A stretch of DNA of 64,000 nucleotides from assembly GCF_013623835.1 (NCBI RefSeq), contig NZ_JABKDE010000002.1:310001-374000 (forward strand). Reading direction: 5' to 3'. Shown here in pieces: positions 1 through 10,087 of this stretch (its first letter is position 1; each line of letters begins with the position of its first letter). A program made the translations under genes and the position numbers. The notes under the pieces were generated by a model. That model ran no database searches. It saw nothing but the letters and a program-made list of their open reading frames with translations, and was not told the DNA's origin. Source of the stretch: Brevibacterium oceani. GTDB taxonomy: Bacteria > Actinomycetota > Actinomycetes > Actinomycetales > Brevibacteriaceae.

Positions 1-237
1 TATGGAATCGCCGCGATTCTCGCGTTCATCGGCGTCAAGCTCATCATCCACGCCCTGCATTCGAGCGATTGGGACTTCCTCTCCTGGGGCCACTCGATCC
101 CCGAGGTGCCGACGTGGCTGTCGCTGACCTTCATCGTCCTCGCCATGGCCGTGGCGACGATCGCGTCACTGATGAAGATGCGCAAGGACGGCGTGAGCTT
201 CAAGGACCTCCGATCCGAGGACTCCGAAGAGGCCTGA
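1..237 (+). CDS. TerC family integral membrane protein, C-terminal part (5' end outside window)
   Basis: This is the last 78 codons of a frame open from the first base and ending at TGA 235-237. Two hydrophobic segments are visible: one starting with YGIAAILAFIGVKLIIHAL and a second around TWLSLTFIVLAMAVATIASL. A short charged cytoplasmic tail ends in EDSEEA. The pattern fits the C-terminal end of TerC/Alx-type membrane proteins, which are linked to metal (manganese or tellurite) handling. The family call rests on this short tail only, so other polytopic membrane proteins cannot be excluded. A strong terminator follows 48 bases downstream. Confidence 0.6.
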   Translation, partial: YGIAAILAFIGVKLIIHALHSSDWDFLSWGHSIPEVPTWLSLTFIVLAMAVATIASLMKMRKDGVSFKDLRSEDSEEA

Positions 238-285
238 GCCCACCGAAGCTCGCCCGCCTGCGGCCAGCTCCCGGATCAGACACAG

Positions 286-320
286 GCGGGGCCCGTCCTG
301 ATGATCAGGACGGGCCCCGC
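286..320. terminator. Rho-independent terminator, probably bidirectional
   Basis: A perfect 16-bp inverted repeat (286-301 with 305-320) leaves a three-base loop. It lies between the end of the TerC-like gene and the converging YciI gene, so it can stop both transcripts. There is no clear U-tract, which is common in high-GC actinobacteria. Confidence 0.8.
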
Positions 321-378
321 TCGCGCATCGTCGGCCGGTTCGCGGCTCGGTCGGTTTGAGACTCGGTCGGTTTGAGAC

Positions 379-669
379 TCAGCCGTTCGAAAACGGCCCG
401 AAGACCGGTGTCCACTCGCGCACGGACACGGATTCGATGACTCCGATCGACGCGTAGGGATCCTCGGCGAGGTGGCGCTCGACCTCCGCGCGGTCGGCTG
501 CGGCGAAGATCAGGAGGCCACCCGGCTGGGGTTCGTCATCGAGGGGACCGGAGGCGAGGATCACCCCGGCCTCGACGAGGTCCGACTGCCACTGGCGATG
601 ACTCGGGCGGTTGTCCATCCGAGTGGCGGTGTCCGGACCATAGGTGTAGGTGGCGGCGAAGACTGGCAT
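379..669 (-). CDS. YciI family protein
   Basis: A 96-residue protein of the YciI/YCII-related fold, a small ferredoxin-like alpha/beta domain. It opens with MPVFAATYTYGPDTATRMDN, in which the early beta strand and the conserved Arg/Asp region are typical. It continues through an LVEAGVILASGPL core and a C-terminal strand ending in VREWTPVFGPF. Proteins of this family are small stand-alone enzymes or domains of mostly unknown substrate; YciI itself is a hydrolase-like protein in Haemophilus. It is transcribed divergently from the helicase gene and shares its upstream region with it. Function in the cell cannot be assigned from sequence. Confidence 0.75.
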   Translation of the reverse strand: MPVFAATYTYGPDTATRMDNRPSHRQWQSDLVEAGVILASGPLDDEPQPGGLLIFAAADRAEVERHLAEDPYASIGVIESVSVREWTPVFGPFSNG

Positions 670-688
670 CGATGAGCTCCGTTCGGCT

Positions 689-716
689 ATTAGGATTGAA
701 CACGAATCAGTCTAAT
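689..716. promoter_or_regulatory. Imperfect palindrome upstream of the helicase gene
   Basis: The halves ATTAG-GATT (689-697) and AATC followed by CTAAT (705-716) form a dyad between the YciI gene and the preferred helicase start at 738. An A/T-rich dyad here is unusual in this GC-rich DNA and may be a promoter or operator. No matching regulator is known to me. Confidence 0.3.
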
Positions 717-737
717 CGGAAAGGTCCGTGCATCAGC

Positions 738-3236
738 GTGGCGAGATTGCAGGAGATCCCGGCGGAATTCGCCGACGACGACTCCGTCTACGAGTCCTTC
801 GGCGAATACTGCGCGGAGATCGGCGTCGAACCCTATCCGGCCCAGGACGAGGCGTTCCTCACCATCCTCGCCGGAGACAACACGATCATGGCCACCCCGA
901 CAGGCTCCGGGAAGTCACTCGTCGCGCTCTTCGCCCTCTACCAGTCCTACACTCGCGGCATCCGCGCCTACTACACGGCCCCGCTCAAGGCACTCGTCAG
1001 CGAGAAGTTCTTCTCCCTCATCGGCGCGCTCGGTGCCGAGAACGTCGGCATGATCACCGGCGACTCCACCGTCAACGGGGATGCTCCGGTCATCTGCGCC
1101 ACGGCAGAGATCCTCGCGAATCAGTCGCTGCGCGAGGGCGGACTGCTCGACGCGGGAATGGTCGTCATGGACGAGTTCCACTACGTCTCCGACCCCTCTC
1201 GCGGCTGGGCATGGCAGGTGCCGCTGCTCGAGATGCCGCAGGCACAGTTCGTCCTCATGTCCGCCACACTCGGCGACACCACGGAGATCCAGCGGACGAT
1301 GCGGGAGACCACGGGCCGCGATTCCTCCGTCATCACCTCCGCGACGCGACCAGTGCCGCTCGAATACGAGTACTCGACCGAGACGCTCTCGGACACGCTG
1401 CGCGCACTCGTCCGGGGCGACAAGGCCCCCGTCTACGTGGTCTCCTATTCGCAGAGCGGTGCGATCGACCTCGCCACGAATCTGCTCTCGGTCGATCTCG
1501 CCTCGAAGGAGCAGAAAGCCGCCGTCGCGGAGGCGATCAAAGGCTTCGCCTTCTCCAAAGGGTTCGGGCAGAACCTGCGCAAGCTGCTCCTCCACGGAGT
1601 CGGCGTCCACCACGCCGGGATGCTGCCGAAGTACCGCCGCCTCGTCGAACAGCTCGCCCTCAAGGGCCTCCTGCTCGTCATCTCCGGCACGGACACCCTC
1701 GGGGTGGGCATCAATGTGCCCATCCGGTCGGTACTGCTGACCGGGCTGACGAAGTTCGACGGACGCAAGATGCGCAGGCTCAGCGTCCGCGAATTCCAGC
1801 AGCTGGCCGGACGCGCCGGCCGTGCGGGCTTCGACACCCGCGGGTACGTCATCGCCCAGGCTCCCGAACACGTCGTCGACAACCTCAGGGCCGAGGCGAA
1901 GGCGGCGAACGATGACAAGAAGAAAAAGAAGAAGGTGAAGAAGAAGGCGGCGCCGGCCGGATTCGTCGGCTGGTCTGAAGAGACCTTCGACAAACTCATC
2001 ACCGGCGAATCCGAAACGCTGCGCCCGCGGATGAAGATCGACCACTCGACGATCCTCAACCTCGTCGCCCGCCCCGGATCGACCGTGTCGACCATCAGCG
2101 ACTTCATCGACAAGACCCACGAAAGCCGCGAACGCAGGCTCGACCTCAAACTCACCGCCATCAGTATCGGACGGTCCCTCATCGACGCCGGCCTCATCGA
2201 CAGCAGGGGAGACGAACTGCTGCCGACCCAGGACCTCGGTCCCCAGTTCGCACTCAACCAGCCGCTGGCGCCTTTCGTCCTCGCCGCCCTCGATCTCGTC
2301 GACGAGGAAGACGAGACGTACGCCCTCGACGTCGTCTCGATCGTCGAATCGACCACCTCGGTGCCGTTCCAGATCCTCAAAGGACAGCTCGACAGGATCA
2401 AGGCGAACACCCTCGCCGAACTCAAGGCCGAAGGGGTCGACTACCCCGAACGCATGGCGATCCTCGACGAGCTCGAGGGACCGAAGCCATTGGCCGACGT
2501 CCTCGAACCCGCGTTCGACCACTTCGTCGAGACCCACCCATGGCTGCGCGGCGGCGGCTTCGAACCGAAATCGGTCGTCCGCGACATGATCGAGCAGGCC
2601 ATGGGCTTCACCCAGTTCGTCGGCTACTACTCCCTCGCCCGGGCCGAAGGCAGCCTGCTGCGCTACCTCACCGATGTCTACCGGGCGCTGCTGCACAACG
2701 TGCCCGATGAGAGCCGCACAGAGGAGCTGTCGACGATCATCGAATGGCTCGGAGAGACCATCGCCCGGACCGACTCCTCCCTGATCGACGAATGGCGGAC
2801 CCTGCAGGGACTCGACCCGACCGGCTTCGACGCCGACGAGCTGCCCGATCTCGAGCGGAGATTCTCCGAGAACACGAAGGTCTTCACCGCCGAGATCCGC
2901 AATGCCCTGTTCCATCGTGTGCTCCTGGCCGAACGCGCCGACTACACCGAACTCGGTCGCCTCGACGTCGATTCAGGCTTCGACGCGAAGGCCTGGGAGG
3001 ACGCGATCGAGGACTTCTACGACGAATACGGCGATCTGCTCATCGACCAGTCGGCACGCGGTCGGGAATATATCGACATCGAACCCGGTTCCTCCACGTG
3101 GAACGTCCGCCAGATCCTGGCCGACCCCGAAGGGAACCGGGACTGGGCCATCGACGCCGAGGTGGACGTGGCCGCGAGCGACGACGCCGGAGACATCGTG
3201 CTGCGCATCGTCTCCGTCGGCGAGATCGGCCGGTGA
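738..3236 (+). CDS. DEAD/DEAH-box superfamily 2 RNA/DNA helicase with DUF3516-type C-terminus
   Basis: A superfamily 2 helicase of 832 residues. The Walker A motif is ATPTGSGKS near residue 50, motif II is MDEFHY (a DEFH box), motif III is SATLG, and motif VI is QQLAGRAGRAGFD. This layout resembles Ski2/Mtr4-like helicases that unwind RNA, and actinobacterial members carry a long DUF3516 C-terminal region as here. A lysine-rich stretch (DKKKKKKVKKK, coded near 1915-1945) follows the second RecA domain. I prefer GTG 738, which gives the N-terminus ARLQEIPAEF and has AAGG upstream. ATG 672 would add 22 residues of poor composition and place the start inside the divergent promoter region. Cytoplasmic; the RNA or DNA substrate is not known. 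Confidence 0.85.
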   Translation: MARLQEIPAEFADDDSVYESFGEYCAEIGVEPYPAQDEAFLTILAGDNTIMATPTGSGKSLVALFALYQSYTRGIRAYYTAPLKALVSEKFFSLIGALGAENVGMITGDSTVNGDAPVICATAEILANQSLREGGLLDAGMVVMDEFHYVSDPSRGWAWQVPLLEMPQAQFVLMSATLGDTTEIQRTMRETTGRDSSVITSATRPVPLEYEYSTETLSDTLRALVRGDKAPVYVVSYSQSGAIDLATNLLSVDLASKEQKAAVAEAIKGFAFSKGFGQNLRKLLLHGVGVHHAGMLPKYRRLVEQLALKGLLLVISGTDTLGVGINVPIRSVLLTGLTKFDGRKMRRLSVREFQQLAGRAGRAGFDTRGYVIAQAPEHVVDNLRAEAKAANDDKKKKKKVKKKAAPAGFVGWSEETFDKLITGESETLRPRMKIDHSTILNLVARPGSTVSTISDFIDKTHESRERRLDLKLTAISIGRSLIDAGLIDSRGDELLPTQDLGPQFALNQPLAPFVLAALDLVDEEDETYALDVVSIVESTTSVPFQILKGQLDRIKANTLAELKAEGVDYPERMAILDELEGPKPLADVLEPAFDHFVETHPWLRGGGFEPKSVVRDMIEQAMGFTQFVGYYSLARAEGSLLRYLTDVYRALLHNVPDESRTEELSTIIEWLGETIARTDSSLIDEWRTLQGLDPTGFDADELPDLERRFSENTKVFTAEIRNALFHRVLLAERADYTELGRLDVDSGFDAKAWEDAIEDFYDEYGDLLIDQSARGREYIDIEPGSSTWNVRQILADPEGNRDWAIDAEVDVAASDDAGDIVLRIVSVGEIGR

Positions 3237-3353
3237 AGAACCCCGATCCGCAGGCGATGTCGTGCCCCGCGCAGGAGCTGCGACCACCTCCGTGGCTGCG
3301 GCGGAGGACGCCGCGAATGAAGCAATGTCAGTGCCGAGTAATACAGTGGTCAG

Positions 3354-6227
3354 GTGATGAAAACCAATAACGGTGAGCAAGTGCCAGGCGTCTCCCATCT
3401 CGACACGCTGTGGGTCAAGGGTGCGCGGGCGCACAATCTCAAGAACGTCGAGGTCGCCCTGCCGCGCGACTCCATGGTCGTGTTCACCGGTCTGTCCGGA
3501 TCGGGGAAGTCCTCACTGGCGTTCGACACGATCTTCGCCGAGGGCCAGAGACGCTATGTCGAATCCCTGTCTTCCTACGCCCGCATGTTCCTCGGGCAGA
3601 TGGACAAGCCCGATGTCGACTTCATCGAAGGACTCTCCCCAGCAGTGTCGATCGACCAGAAGTCGACCTCGCGCAATCCGCGTTCGACCGTGGGAACGAT
3701 CACCGAGGTCTACGACTTCCTTCGTCTGCTGTGGGCGCGCATCGGCGTCCCACACTGCCCTGTCTGCGGTGAGGTGATCACGAAGCAGACTCCGCAGCAG
3801 ATCGTCGACCAGCTGCTCGAGCTGCCCGAACGCACGAAGTTCCTCGTCCTCGCTCCCGTCGTTCGCTCCCGCAAGGGTGAGTTCGTCGACCTCTTCACCG
3901 AGCTCCAGGCCAAGGGATTCTCCCGAGCCGTCGTCGACGGCGAGCAGATCACCCTCAGCGATCCGCCGACCCTGGAGAAGCAGTACAAGCACACGATCTC
4001 CGTGGTCGTCGACCGCCTGGTCGCCAAATCGGGGATGCGTCCGCGCCTGACCGACTCCGTCGAGACCGCACTCGGGCTCGCCGACGGCCGCATGGACGTC
4101 GAACTCGTCGACGAGGCCACGGTGCGCACCTTCTCCGAACACATGTCCTGCCCGAACGAACACCCGCTGGCGATCGACGAGATCGAGCCCCGGTCGTTCT
4201 CCTTCAACTCGCCCTTCGGCGCCTGCCCCACCTGCGACGGCATCGGCACCCGCCTCCAGGTCGATGAGAGCCTCGTCGTCCCCGATGAGGACCTCAGCCT
4301 CGGTGCCGGTGCGATCGCGCCCTGGTCCGGCGGCAAACAGGTCTCGAAGTACTTCAACCGTCTGCTCAAGGGCCTCGGCGACGAACTCGGCTTCGACATG
4401 AAGACGCCGTGGAACAAGCTGCCGAAGTCGGCTAAGTCCGCGATCCTCACCGGCAAGGACTACAAGGTCCACGTCAAATACAAGAACCGCTTCGGCCGGG
4501 AGCGGACCTACTCGACCGGCTTCGAAGGCGTCTACCAGTACATCCAGCGCAAACACGATGAGACGGAATCGGACTGGTCGCGCGAACGCTACGAGTCCTA
4601 TATGCGCGAGATCCCGTGCGCGAGCTGCGACGGGACCCGCCTCAAACCCGAGATCCTCGCGGTCAAGGTCGGTGACCGCTCCATCGCCGAGGTCTCCGAA
4701 CTCGCCCTCGACGAGGCTGCGACCTTCCTCTCCTCGCTCGAACTCAGCGATCGTGACGCTGCCGTGGCGGCTCAGGTGATGAAGGAGATCAACGCCCGTC
4801 TGGGCTTCCTCCTCGACGTCGGCCTCGACTACCTCAGCCTCAACCGCGCCGCGGGCACCCTCTCCGGCGGCGAGGCGCAGCGCATCCGCCTGGCCACTCA
4901 GATCGGTTCGGGCCTCGTCGGCGTCCTCTACGTCCTCGACGAACCCTCGATCGGGCTGCACCAGCGCGACAACCGCAGACTCATCGAGACCCTCAACAAG
5001 CTCAAAGACCTCGGAAACACGCTCATCGTCGTCGAACACGATGAGGACACCATCGAATCCGCGGACTGGATCGTCGACATCGGCCCCGGCGCCGGCGAAC
5101 ACGGGGGAGAGGTCGTCTACTCCGGCCCCGTCCCCGGGCTCAGAGACGCAGACGGATCGGTCACCGGCGACTACCTGGCCGGTCGCCGCCGGATCCAGAT
5201 GCCGACCACGCGCCGACCCGTCGACAAGGACCGCATGGTCACCGTCGAGAAGGCCGTGGAGAACAACCTGCGCGATGTCACCGTGTCCTTCCCGCTCGGC
5301 GTCCTCACGGCCGTCACCGGCGTATCCGGCTCCGGCAAGTCCACGCTGGTCAACGAGATCCTCTACACACAGATGGCGAACGTCCTCAACGGCGCCTCGA
5401 GAGTCCCCGGCCGCCACAAGCGGGTGACCGGACTGGACAACCTCGACAAGGTCGTCCACGTCGACCAGTCGCCGATCGGGCGGACGCCCCGGTCGAACCC
5501 CGCCACGTACACCGGGGTCTTCGACCATGTGCGCCGGCTCTTCGCCGAGACCGAATCGGCGAAGGTCCGCGGCTACCTGCCCGGACGGTTCTCCTTCAAC
5601 GTCAAGGGCGGACGCTGCGAGAACTGCAGCGGCGACGGCACCATCAAGATCGAGATGAACTTCCTGCCCGACGTCTATGTCCCCTGCGAGGTCTGCCAGG
5701 GCGCCCGCTACAACCGGGAGACCCTCGAGGTCACCTTCAAGGGCAAGAACGTCGCCGAGGTCCTCGACATGCCCATCGAGGAGGCCAGCGACTTCTTCGC
5801 CGCGATCCCCGCGATCTCGCGTCACCTCAAGACCCTCGTCGAGGTCGGGCTCGGCTACGTCCGCCTCGGACAGCCGGCGACCACCCTCTCCGGCGGTGAG
5901 GCCCAGCGCGTGAAACTCGCGGCCGAACTGCAGAAGCGCTCACGCGGACGCACCGTCTACGTCCTCGACGAACCGACCACGGGGCTGCACTTCGAGGACA
6001 TCTCGAAGCTGCTCATGGTCCTGCAGGGACTCGTCGACAAGGGCAACACGGTCATCGTCATCGAGCACAACCTCGACGTCATCGGCAACGCCGACCACAT
6101 CATCGACCTCGGCCCCGAAGGCGGCCGCGGCGGCGGACAGATCATCGCCCAGGGCACGCCCGAGGAGGTCGCCGAGGTGAGCGCCTCGCACACTGGCCGA
6201 TTCCTCAAGCCGATGCTCAACCGCTGA
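3354..6227 (+). CDS. uvrA: Excinuclease ABC subunit A
   Basis: UvrA is the damage-recognition ATPase of nucleotide excision repair and loads UvrB onto distorted DNA. The 957 residues show both ABC modules: Walker [10 protein letters not shown] near residue 42 and GVSGSGKST near residue 660, with signatures [11 protein letters not shown] and [11 protein letters not shown]. Walker B regions read [12 protein letters not shown] and [11 protein letters not shown]. Zinc-binding cysteine pairs are present ([27 protein letters not shown] with [10 protein letters not shown]). Length matches the family. TACAGT at 3342-3347 lies about seven bases before ATG 3354 and no good ribosome site is present, so the message may be leaderless. 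No LexA-type box was found upstream. uvrC follows after five bases, so the two are probably one transcript. Confidence 0.97.
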   Translation: MMKTNNGEQVPGVSHLDTLWVKGARAHNLKNVEVALPRDSMVVFTGLSGSGKSSLAFDTIFAEGQRRYVESLSSYARMFLGQMDKPDVDFIEGLSPAVSIDQKSTSRNPRSTVGTITEVYDFLRLLWARIGVPHCPVCGEVITKQTPQQIVDQLLELPERTKFLVLAPVVRSRKGEFVDLFTELQAKGFSRAVVDGEQITLSDPPTLEKQYKHTISVVVDRLVAKSGMRPRLTDSVETALGLADGRMDVELVDEATVRTFSEHMSCPNEHPLAIDEIEPRSFSFNSPFGACPTCDGIGTRLQVDESLVVPDEDLSLGAGAIAPWSGGKQVSKYFNRLLKGLGDELGFDMKTPWNKLPKSAKSAILTGKDYKVHVKYKNRFGRERTYSTGFEGVYQYIQRKHDETESDWSRERYESYMREIPCASCDGTRLKPEILAVKVGDRSIAEVSELALDEAATFLSSLELSDRDAAVAAQVMKEINARLGFLLDVGLDYLSLNRAAGTLSGGEAQRIRLATQIGSGLVGVLYVLDEPSIGLHQRDNRRLIETLNKLKDLGNTLIVVEHDEDTIESADWIVDIGPGAGEHGGEVVYSGPVPGLRDADGSVTGDYLAGRRRIQMPTTRRPVDKDRMVTVEKAVENNLRDVTVSFPLGVLTAVTGVSGSGKSTLVNEILYTQMANVLNGASRVPGRHKRVTGLDNLDKVVHVDQSPIGRTPRSNPATYTGVFDHVRRLFAETESAKVRGYLPGRFSFNVKGGRCENCSGDGTIKIEMNFLPDVYVPCEVCQGARYNRETLEVTFKGKNVAEVLDMPIEEASDFFAAIPAISRHLKTLVEVGLGYVRLGQPATTLSGGEAQRVKLAAELQKRSRGRTVYVLDEPTTGLHFEDISKLLMVLQGLVDKGNTVIVIEHNLDVIGNADHIIDLGPEGGRGGGQIIAQGTPEEVAEVSASHTGRFLKPMLNR

Positions 6228-6232
6228 TCACC

Positions 6233-8092
6233 ATGCCCGATCCGTCCAGCTACCGTCCGGCCACGGGGTCGATCCCGACCTCGCCAGGGGTCTATAAGTT
6301 CCGCGACCCCGATCGCCGCGTGATCTACGTCGGGAAGGCGAAGAACCTCCGCAACCGGCTGAACTCGTACTTCGCGAATCCTGCGCAGCTGCACCCGCGG
6401 ACGTCGACGATGGTCCACACCGCGAACTCCGTGGAATGGACCGTCGTCGACACCGAGGTCGAGGCCCTGCAGCTCGAATGGACGTGGATCAACGAATTCA
6501 ATCCGCGGTTCAACGTCATGTTCCGCGACGACAAGTCCTACCCGTACCTGGCGATCACCATGAACGACGCGGTGCCGCGGGCGTACATCACCCGCGGCAG
6601 ACGCCGGAAGGGCATCAAGTACTTCGGCCCCTTCGCCCAGGTGTGGGCGATCAAGGACACCCTCGACCTGCTGCTCAGGGCATTCCCGATGCGCACATGC
6701 ACCCCTGGCGTGTACCGTCGCGCCGAACGCAGCGGACGCCCCTGCCTGCTCGGCTACATCGACAAATGCGCCGCTCCCTGCGTCGGCCAGATCAGCAAGG
6801 ACGATCACAAGGAGCTAGCGCGCAGCATCTCGGACTTCATGTCCGGCAACACCGGCCGGTTCATCAGCTACCGGCAGAAGGAGATGGCGGCCGCCGCGGC
6901 CGACCTCGACTACGAACGCGCCGCGAAGCTGCGCGACGAGATCGCAGCCCTGCAGAAAGTGCTCGACAAATCGGCGGTCGTCCTGTCGGTGAGCGCCGAC
7001 TGCGACATCTTCGCCCTTGTCACCGAAGAGCTCGAAGCCTCGGTGCAGGTCTTCCACGTGCGGCAGGGCCGCATCCGCGGCCAACGGGGCTGGATCATCG
7101 AACGTTCCGACGACCACACCCCGGCCGAACTCACCACGGACTATCTGCGCCAGGCCTACTCCGGCCTCGACGCGGATGCGATCCCGAAGGAGATCCTCGT
7201 CGACACGCTGCCGGCCGACCTCGAATCGCTCGAAGCCTGGCTGAGCGAACAGCGGGGTTCGCGAGTGACGGTGCGCGTGCCCGAACGCGGAGAGAAGAAG
7301 GCAGCGCTGGAGACCGTGACGAAGAACGCGAAGGAAGCGCTGATCCAGCACAAGCTCAAACGCTCTTCCGACCTGACCACGCGCAGCCAGGCGCTCAAGG
7401 AGATCCAGGAGCATCTCGGGCTGCCCGAGGCACCGCTGCGGATCGAATGCATCGACATCTCCCACACCCAGGGGTCGAACGTCGTCGCGTCCCTCGTCGT
7501 CTTCGAGGACGGTATGGCCAAGAAGCGCGACTATCGGCACTTCGCCATCCACGGCGAGGCCGCAGCCGATGATACGGCCTCGATGTACGACGTCGTGTCC
7601 CGTCGCTTCAGCCGCTACCTCGAACAGATGACCTCCGAGGAGCCCGACGAGCGCTTCGGCTACCGTCCCAGCCTCCTCGTCGTCGACGGCGCGGGACCTC
7701 AGGTGGCGGCGGCCATGAGAGCACTGAGCGACCTCGGCATCGTCGACATCTCCGTCGTCGGCCTGGCCAAGCGTCTCGAGGAGATCTGGGTTCCCGACGA
7801 TCCGTTCCCGGTCATCCTGCCGCGCAACTCCGAAGGCCTGTTCCTCATGCAGCGTCTCCGCGACGAAGCCCACCGCTTCGCCATCACCTATCACCGTTCC
7901 AAACGGGCGAAGGCGATGACGAGCTCCGTCCTCGACGACATTCCCGGGCTCGGGGAGTCAAAACGCACCGCCCTGCTGCGGCATTTCGGATCCGTGAAGA
8001 AGGTGCGCGCCGCGGGCCTCGACGAGATCTGCGAGGTCAAGGGAATCGGTCCCGCGCTGGCCGAGAAGATCGTCGCCGCCCTCGCCGACTGA
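6233..8092 (+). CDS. uvrC: Excinuclease ABC subunit C
   Basis: UvrC makes the two incisions around a DNA lesion within the UvrBC complex. The 619-residue protein has the GIY-YIG nuclease domain at the N-terminus (GVYKFRDP followed by RVIYVGKAKNL). A UVR motif that contacts UvrB lies around residues 195-245 (YERAAKLRDEIAAL). An RNase H-like 5' nuclease domain contains CIDISHTQGSNVVASLVVF. A tandem helix-hairpin-helix end reads IPGLGESKRTALL and VKGIGPALAEKI. The start lies five bases after uvrA, so the genes form an operon. Confidence 0.97.
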   Translation: MPDPSSYRPATGSIPTSPGVYKFRDPDRRVIYVGKAKNLRNRLNSYFANPAQLHPRTSTMVHTANSVEWTVVDTEVEALQLEWTWINEFNPRFNVMFRDDKSYPYLAITMNDAVPRAYITRGRRRKGIKYFGPFAQVWAIKDTLDLLLRAFPMRTCTPGVYRRAERSGRPCLLGYIDKCAAPCVGQISKDDHKELARSISDFMSGNTGRFISYRQKEMAAAAADLDYERAAKLRDEIAALQKVLDKSAVVLSVSADCDIFALVTEELEASVQVFHVRQGRIRGQRGWIIERSDDHTPAELTTDYLRQAYSGLDADAIPKEILVDTLPADLESLEAWLSEQRGSRVTVRVPERGEKKAALETVTKNAKEALIQHKLKRSSDLTTRSQALKEIQEHLGLPEAPLRIECIDISHTQGSNVVASLVVFEDGMAKKRDYRHFAIHGEAAADDTASMYDVVSRRFSRYLEQMTSEEPDERFGYRPSLLVVDGAGPQVAAAMRALSDLGIVDISVVGLAKRLEEIWVPDDPFPVILPRNSEGLFLMQRLRDEAHRFAITYHRSKRAKAMTSSVLDDIPGLGESKRTALLRHFGSVKKVRAAGLDEICEVKGIGPALAEKIVAALAD

Positions 8093-8168
8093 GCAGGTCC
8101 GATCTGGCCTAGAGTAGTGGCGAGAGGCACAGTGCCCGAACCGCCGAGGCGCAGACAGAGGAGGACGT

Positions 8169-9065
8169 GTGAGTACACCGGCCGAACCGAACGGTTCCGA
8201 CCATCCGATCGAGGTCGTGCTCGTCACCGGCATGTCCGGGGCGGGGCGGTCCACCGTGGCCAATGTGCTCGAGGACATGGACTGGTACGTCGTCGACAAC
8301 CTGCCTCCGCAGATGATGCGCCCGCTGGTCGAACTCGTCGCCCGCGCCGACGGAGCACTGCCGAAGATCGCAATCGTCATCGATGCCAAGGGGCGCACGA
8401 AGTACACGGAGCTGCAGGAGACCATCAGCGACTTCCTCGATCAGGGACTGTCGCTGAGCATCCTCTACCTCGAAGCCTCCGACGAGGTCCTCGTCCGCCG
8501 CTTCGAATCAACCAGGCGACCCCATCCGCTGCAGGCAGACGGCACCCTCCTCGACGGCATCGAAGCCGAGAAGGCCCAACTCGAGAGCCTGCGGCACCGA
8601 GCCGACATCATCGTCGACACCTCGGATCTCAACGTCCATCAGCTCTCCGCCGAGGTGCGCAAGCGCTTCAGCGACGACGACACCCCGCCGCTGCGTCTGA
8701 CGGTGATGAGCTTCGGGTTCAAATACGGTCTGCCCAAGGACGCCGACCACATCGCCGACGTCCGCTTCCTGCCCAACCCGTACTGGATCCCGCATCTGCG
8801 CGGACACAACGGGCTCGACTCGGATGTCGCCGACTATGTGCTCGAGCAGCCCGGCGCGGAGCAGTTCATCGAACGCTATGCTGCGACCCTGGCCACAGTG
8901 GCCGAAGGCTATCTGCACGAGGGCCGCGGGTACGCGATGATCGGCATCGGCTGCACCGGAGGCAAACACCGTTCGGTGGCGATCAGCGAACGCGTCGGCA
9001 AACTCCTGTCCGCGCAGACCGGAATCCCGATCACCGTGCGTCACCGCGATCTGGGGAGAGAATGA
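8169..9065 (+). CDS. rapZ: RapZ-type nucleotide-binding protein (RNase adapter family)
   Basis: RapZ family proteins bind nucleotide and RNA; in E. coli RapZ steers GlmZ small RNA to RNase E, while the role in actinobacteria is less clear. The 298 residues contain a P-loop VTGMSGAGRST in which the usual lysine is arginine, as in many actinobacterial members. The conserved C-terminal domain has the signature MIGIGCTGGKHRSVAI. The start is GTG 8169 with the strong site GAGGAGG just upstream. It is followed by yvcK (one base gap) and whiA, the usual trio in actinobacteria and firmicutes. Confidence 0.93.
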   Translation: MSTPAEPNGSDHPIEVVLVTGMSGAGRSTVANVLEDMDWYVVDNLPPQMMRPLVELVARADGALPKIAIVIDAKGRTKYTELQETISDFLDQGLSLSILYLEASDEVLVRRFESTRRPHPLQADGTLLDGIEAEKAQLESLRHRADIIVDTSDLNVHQLSAEVRKRFSDDDTPPLRLTVMSFGFKYGLPKDADHIADVRFLPNPYWIPHLRGHNGLDSDVADYVLEQPGAEQFIERYAATLATVAEGYLHEGRGYAMIGIGCTGGKHRSVAISERVGKLLSAQTGIPITVRHRDLGRE

Positions 9066-9066
9066 C

Positions 9067-10062
9067 ATGGAGACCGAAGATCTTCCCGTGATCTCCTCGA
9101 GCGCCCAGAACGAGGGACCGAACATCGTCTCCTTCGGCGGCGGACACGGGCTCTACGCGGCGCTGCGAGCCTTCCGCCTGCTCACCGAGGACCTCACCGC
9201 CGTCGTCACCGTCGCCGATGACGGCGGCTCCTCGGGACGTCTCCGCGACGAACTCGGCGGACTGCCCCCGGGCGACCTGCGAATGGCGCTGGCGGCCCTG
9301 TGTGATGACGGAACCTGGGGTCAGACCTGGCGTGATGTGATCCAGCACCGCTTCGAATCCGATGGTGAGCTCTCCGGCCACGCCGTGGGCAACCTCCTCA
9401 TCGCCGCGCTGTGGCAGATCCACGGCGACCATGTGGCCGGCCTCGACTGGATGGCCCGCCTGCTCCGTGCCCACGGCCGAGTGCTGCCGATGTCCTCCGT
9501 GCCGCTGACGATCGAAGCCGATGTGAAGTTCCCCGGCTCCTTCCAGGTCGTCCGCGGCCAGTCCGTGCTCGCCTCCACCCGCGGTCACGTCGAGACGGTG
9601 AGACTCGATCCGGCCGCGCCGCCGGCCCGCTACGAGACCATCGACGCCGTCCGCGAAGCCGACGTTCTCAACCTGGGACCCGGATCCTGGTACACCTCGG
9701 TGATGCCGCACCTGCTCGTGCCCTCCCTGGCCGAAGCCATCGTCGCCTCGACGGCGGTGAAATCGCTCACGCTCAACCTCAGCTCCACCGACGGGGAGAC
9801 GAAGGACCTCAGCCTCGGCGAGCACCTCGTCTCACTGCACCGTCACGCTCCGTCCCTGCGTCTGGACTACGTCCTCGTCGACGAGGCGGCCACCGAGCTC
9901 GAACCCGATCTTGCCCAGCGGGCGGCAGACATGTTCGATGCGAAGCTGTGGGAGCATCCGCTGCGGTCGAGGAGGCAGGGTCAGCATGACAGCCTCAAAC
10001 TCGCGGCATGCTACCGTGACATGTTGGTGGACGCCGGGATCGGCGTCGCCGAGCAGTGGTAG
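9067..10062 (+). CDS. yvcK: YvcK/CofD-like gluconeogenesis factor, UDP-sugar binding
   Basis: YvcK proteins bind UDP-GlcNAc-type sugars and link central carbon flow to cell-wall synthesis; homologues include CuvA of mycobacteria. The 331-residue protein starts its Rossmann-like core with [15 protein letters not shown] and has the conserved loop [31 protein letters not shown] and [16 protein letters not shown] are also typical of the CofD-like fold. It sits between rapZ and whiA with almost no spacing, so it is co-transcribed with both. Confidence 0.94.
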   Translation: METEDLPVISSSAQNEGPNIVSFGGGHGLYAALRAFRLLTEDLTAVVTVADDGGSSGRLRDELGGLPPGDLRMALAALCDDGTWGQTWRDVIQHRFESDGELSGHAVGNLLIAALWQIHGDHVAGLDWMARLLRAHGRVLPMSSVPLTIEADVKFPGSFQVVRGQSVLASTRGHVETVRLDPAAPPARYETIDAVREADVLNLGPGSWYTSVMPHLLVPSLAEAIVASTAVKSLTLNLSSTDGETKDLSLGEHLVSLHRHAPSLRLDYVLVDEAATELEPDLAQRAADMFDAKLWEHPLRSRRQGQHDSLKLAACYRDMLVDAGIGVAEQW

Positions 10063-10087
10063 GACATCGGGTGCAGGAGGACGAACT

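Noticed and set aside
915..2915. Long open frame of 666 codons antisense to the helicase gene
   Set aside because: It mirrors the codon bias of the real gene on the plus strand; the product is low in complexity (Val, Glu, Asp, Arg) and matches no fold.
3237..3353. LexA (SOS) box before uvrA
   Set aside because: No GAAC-N4-GTTC-like palindrome could be found in the interval.
3513..5825. Long open frame of 770 codons antisense to uvrA
   Set aside because: Same cause: high GC removes stops on the opposite strand of a strongly biased gene. uvrA is certain here.
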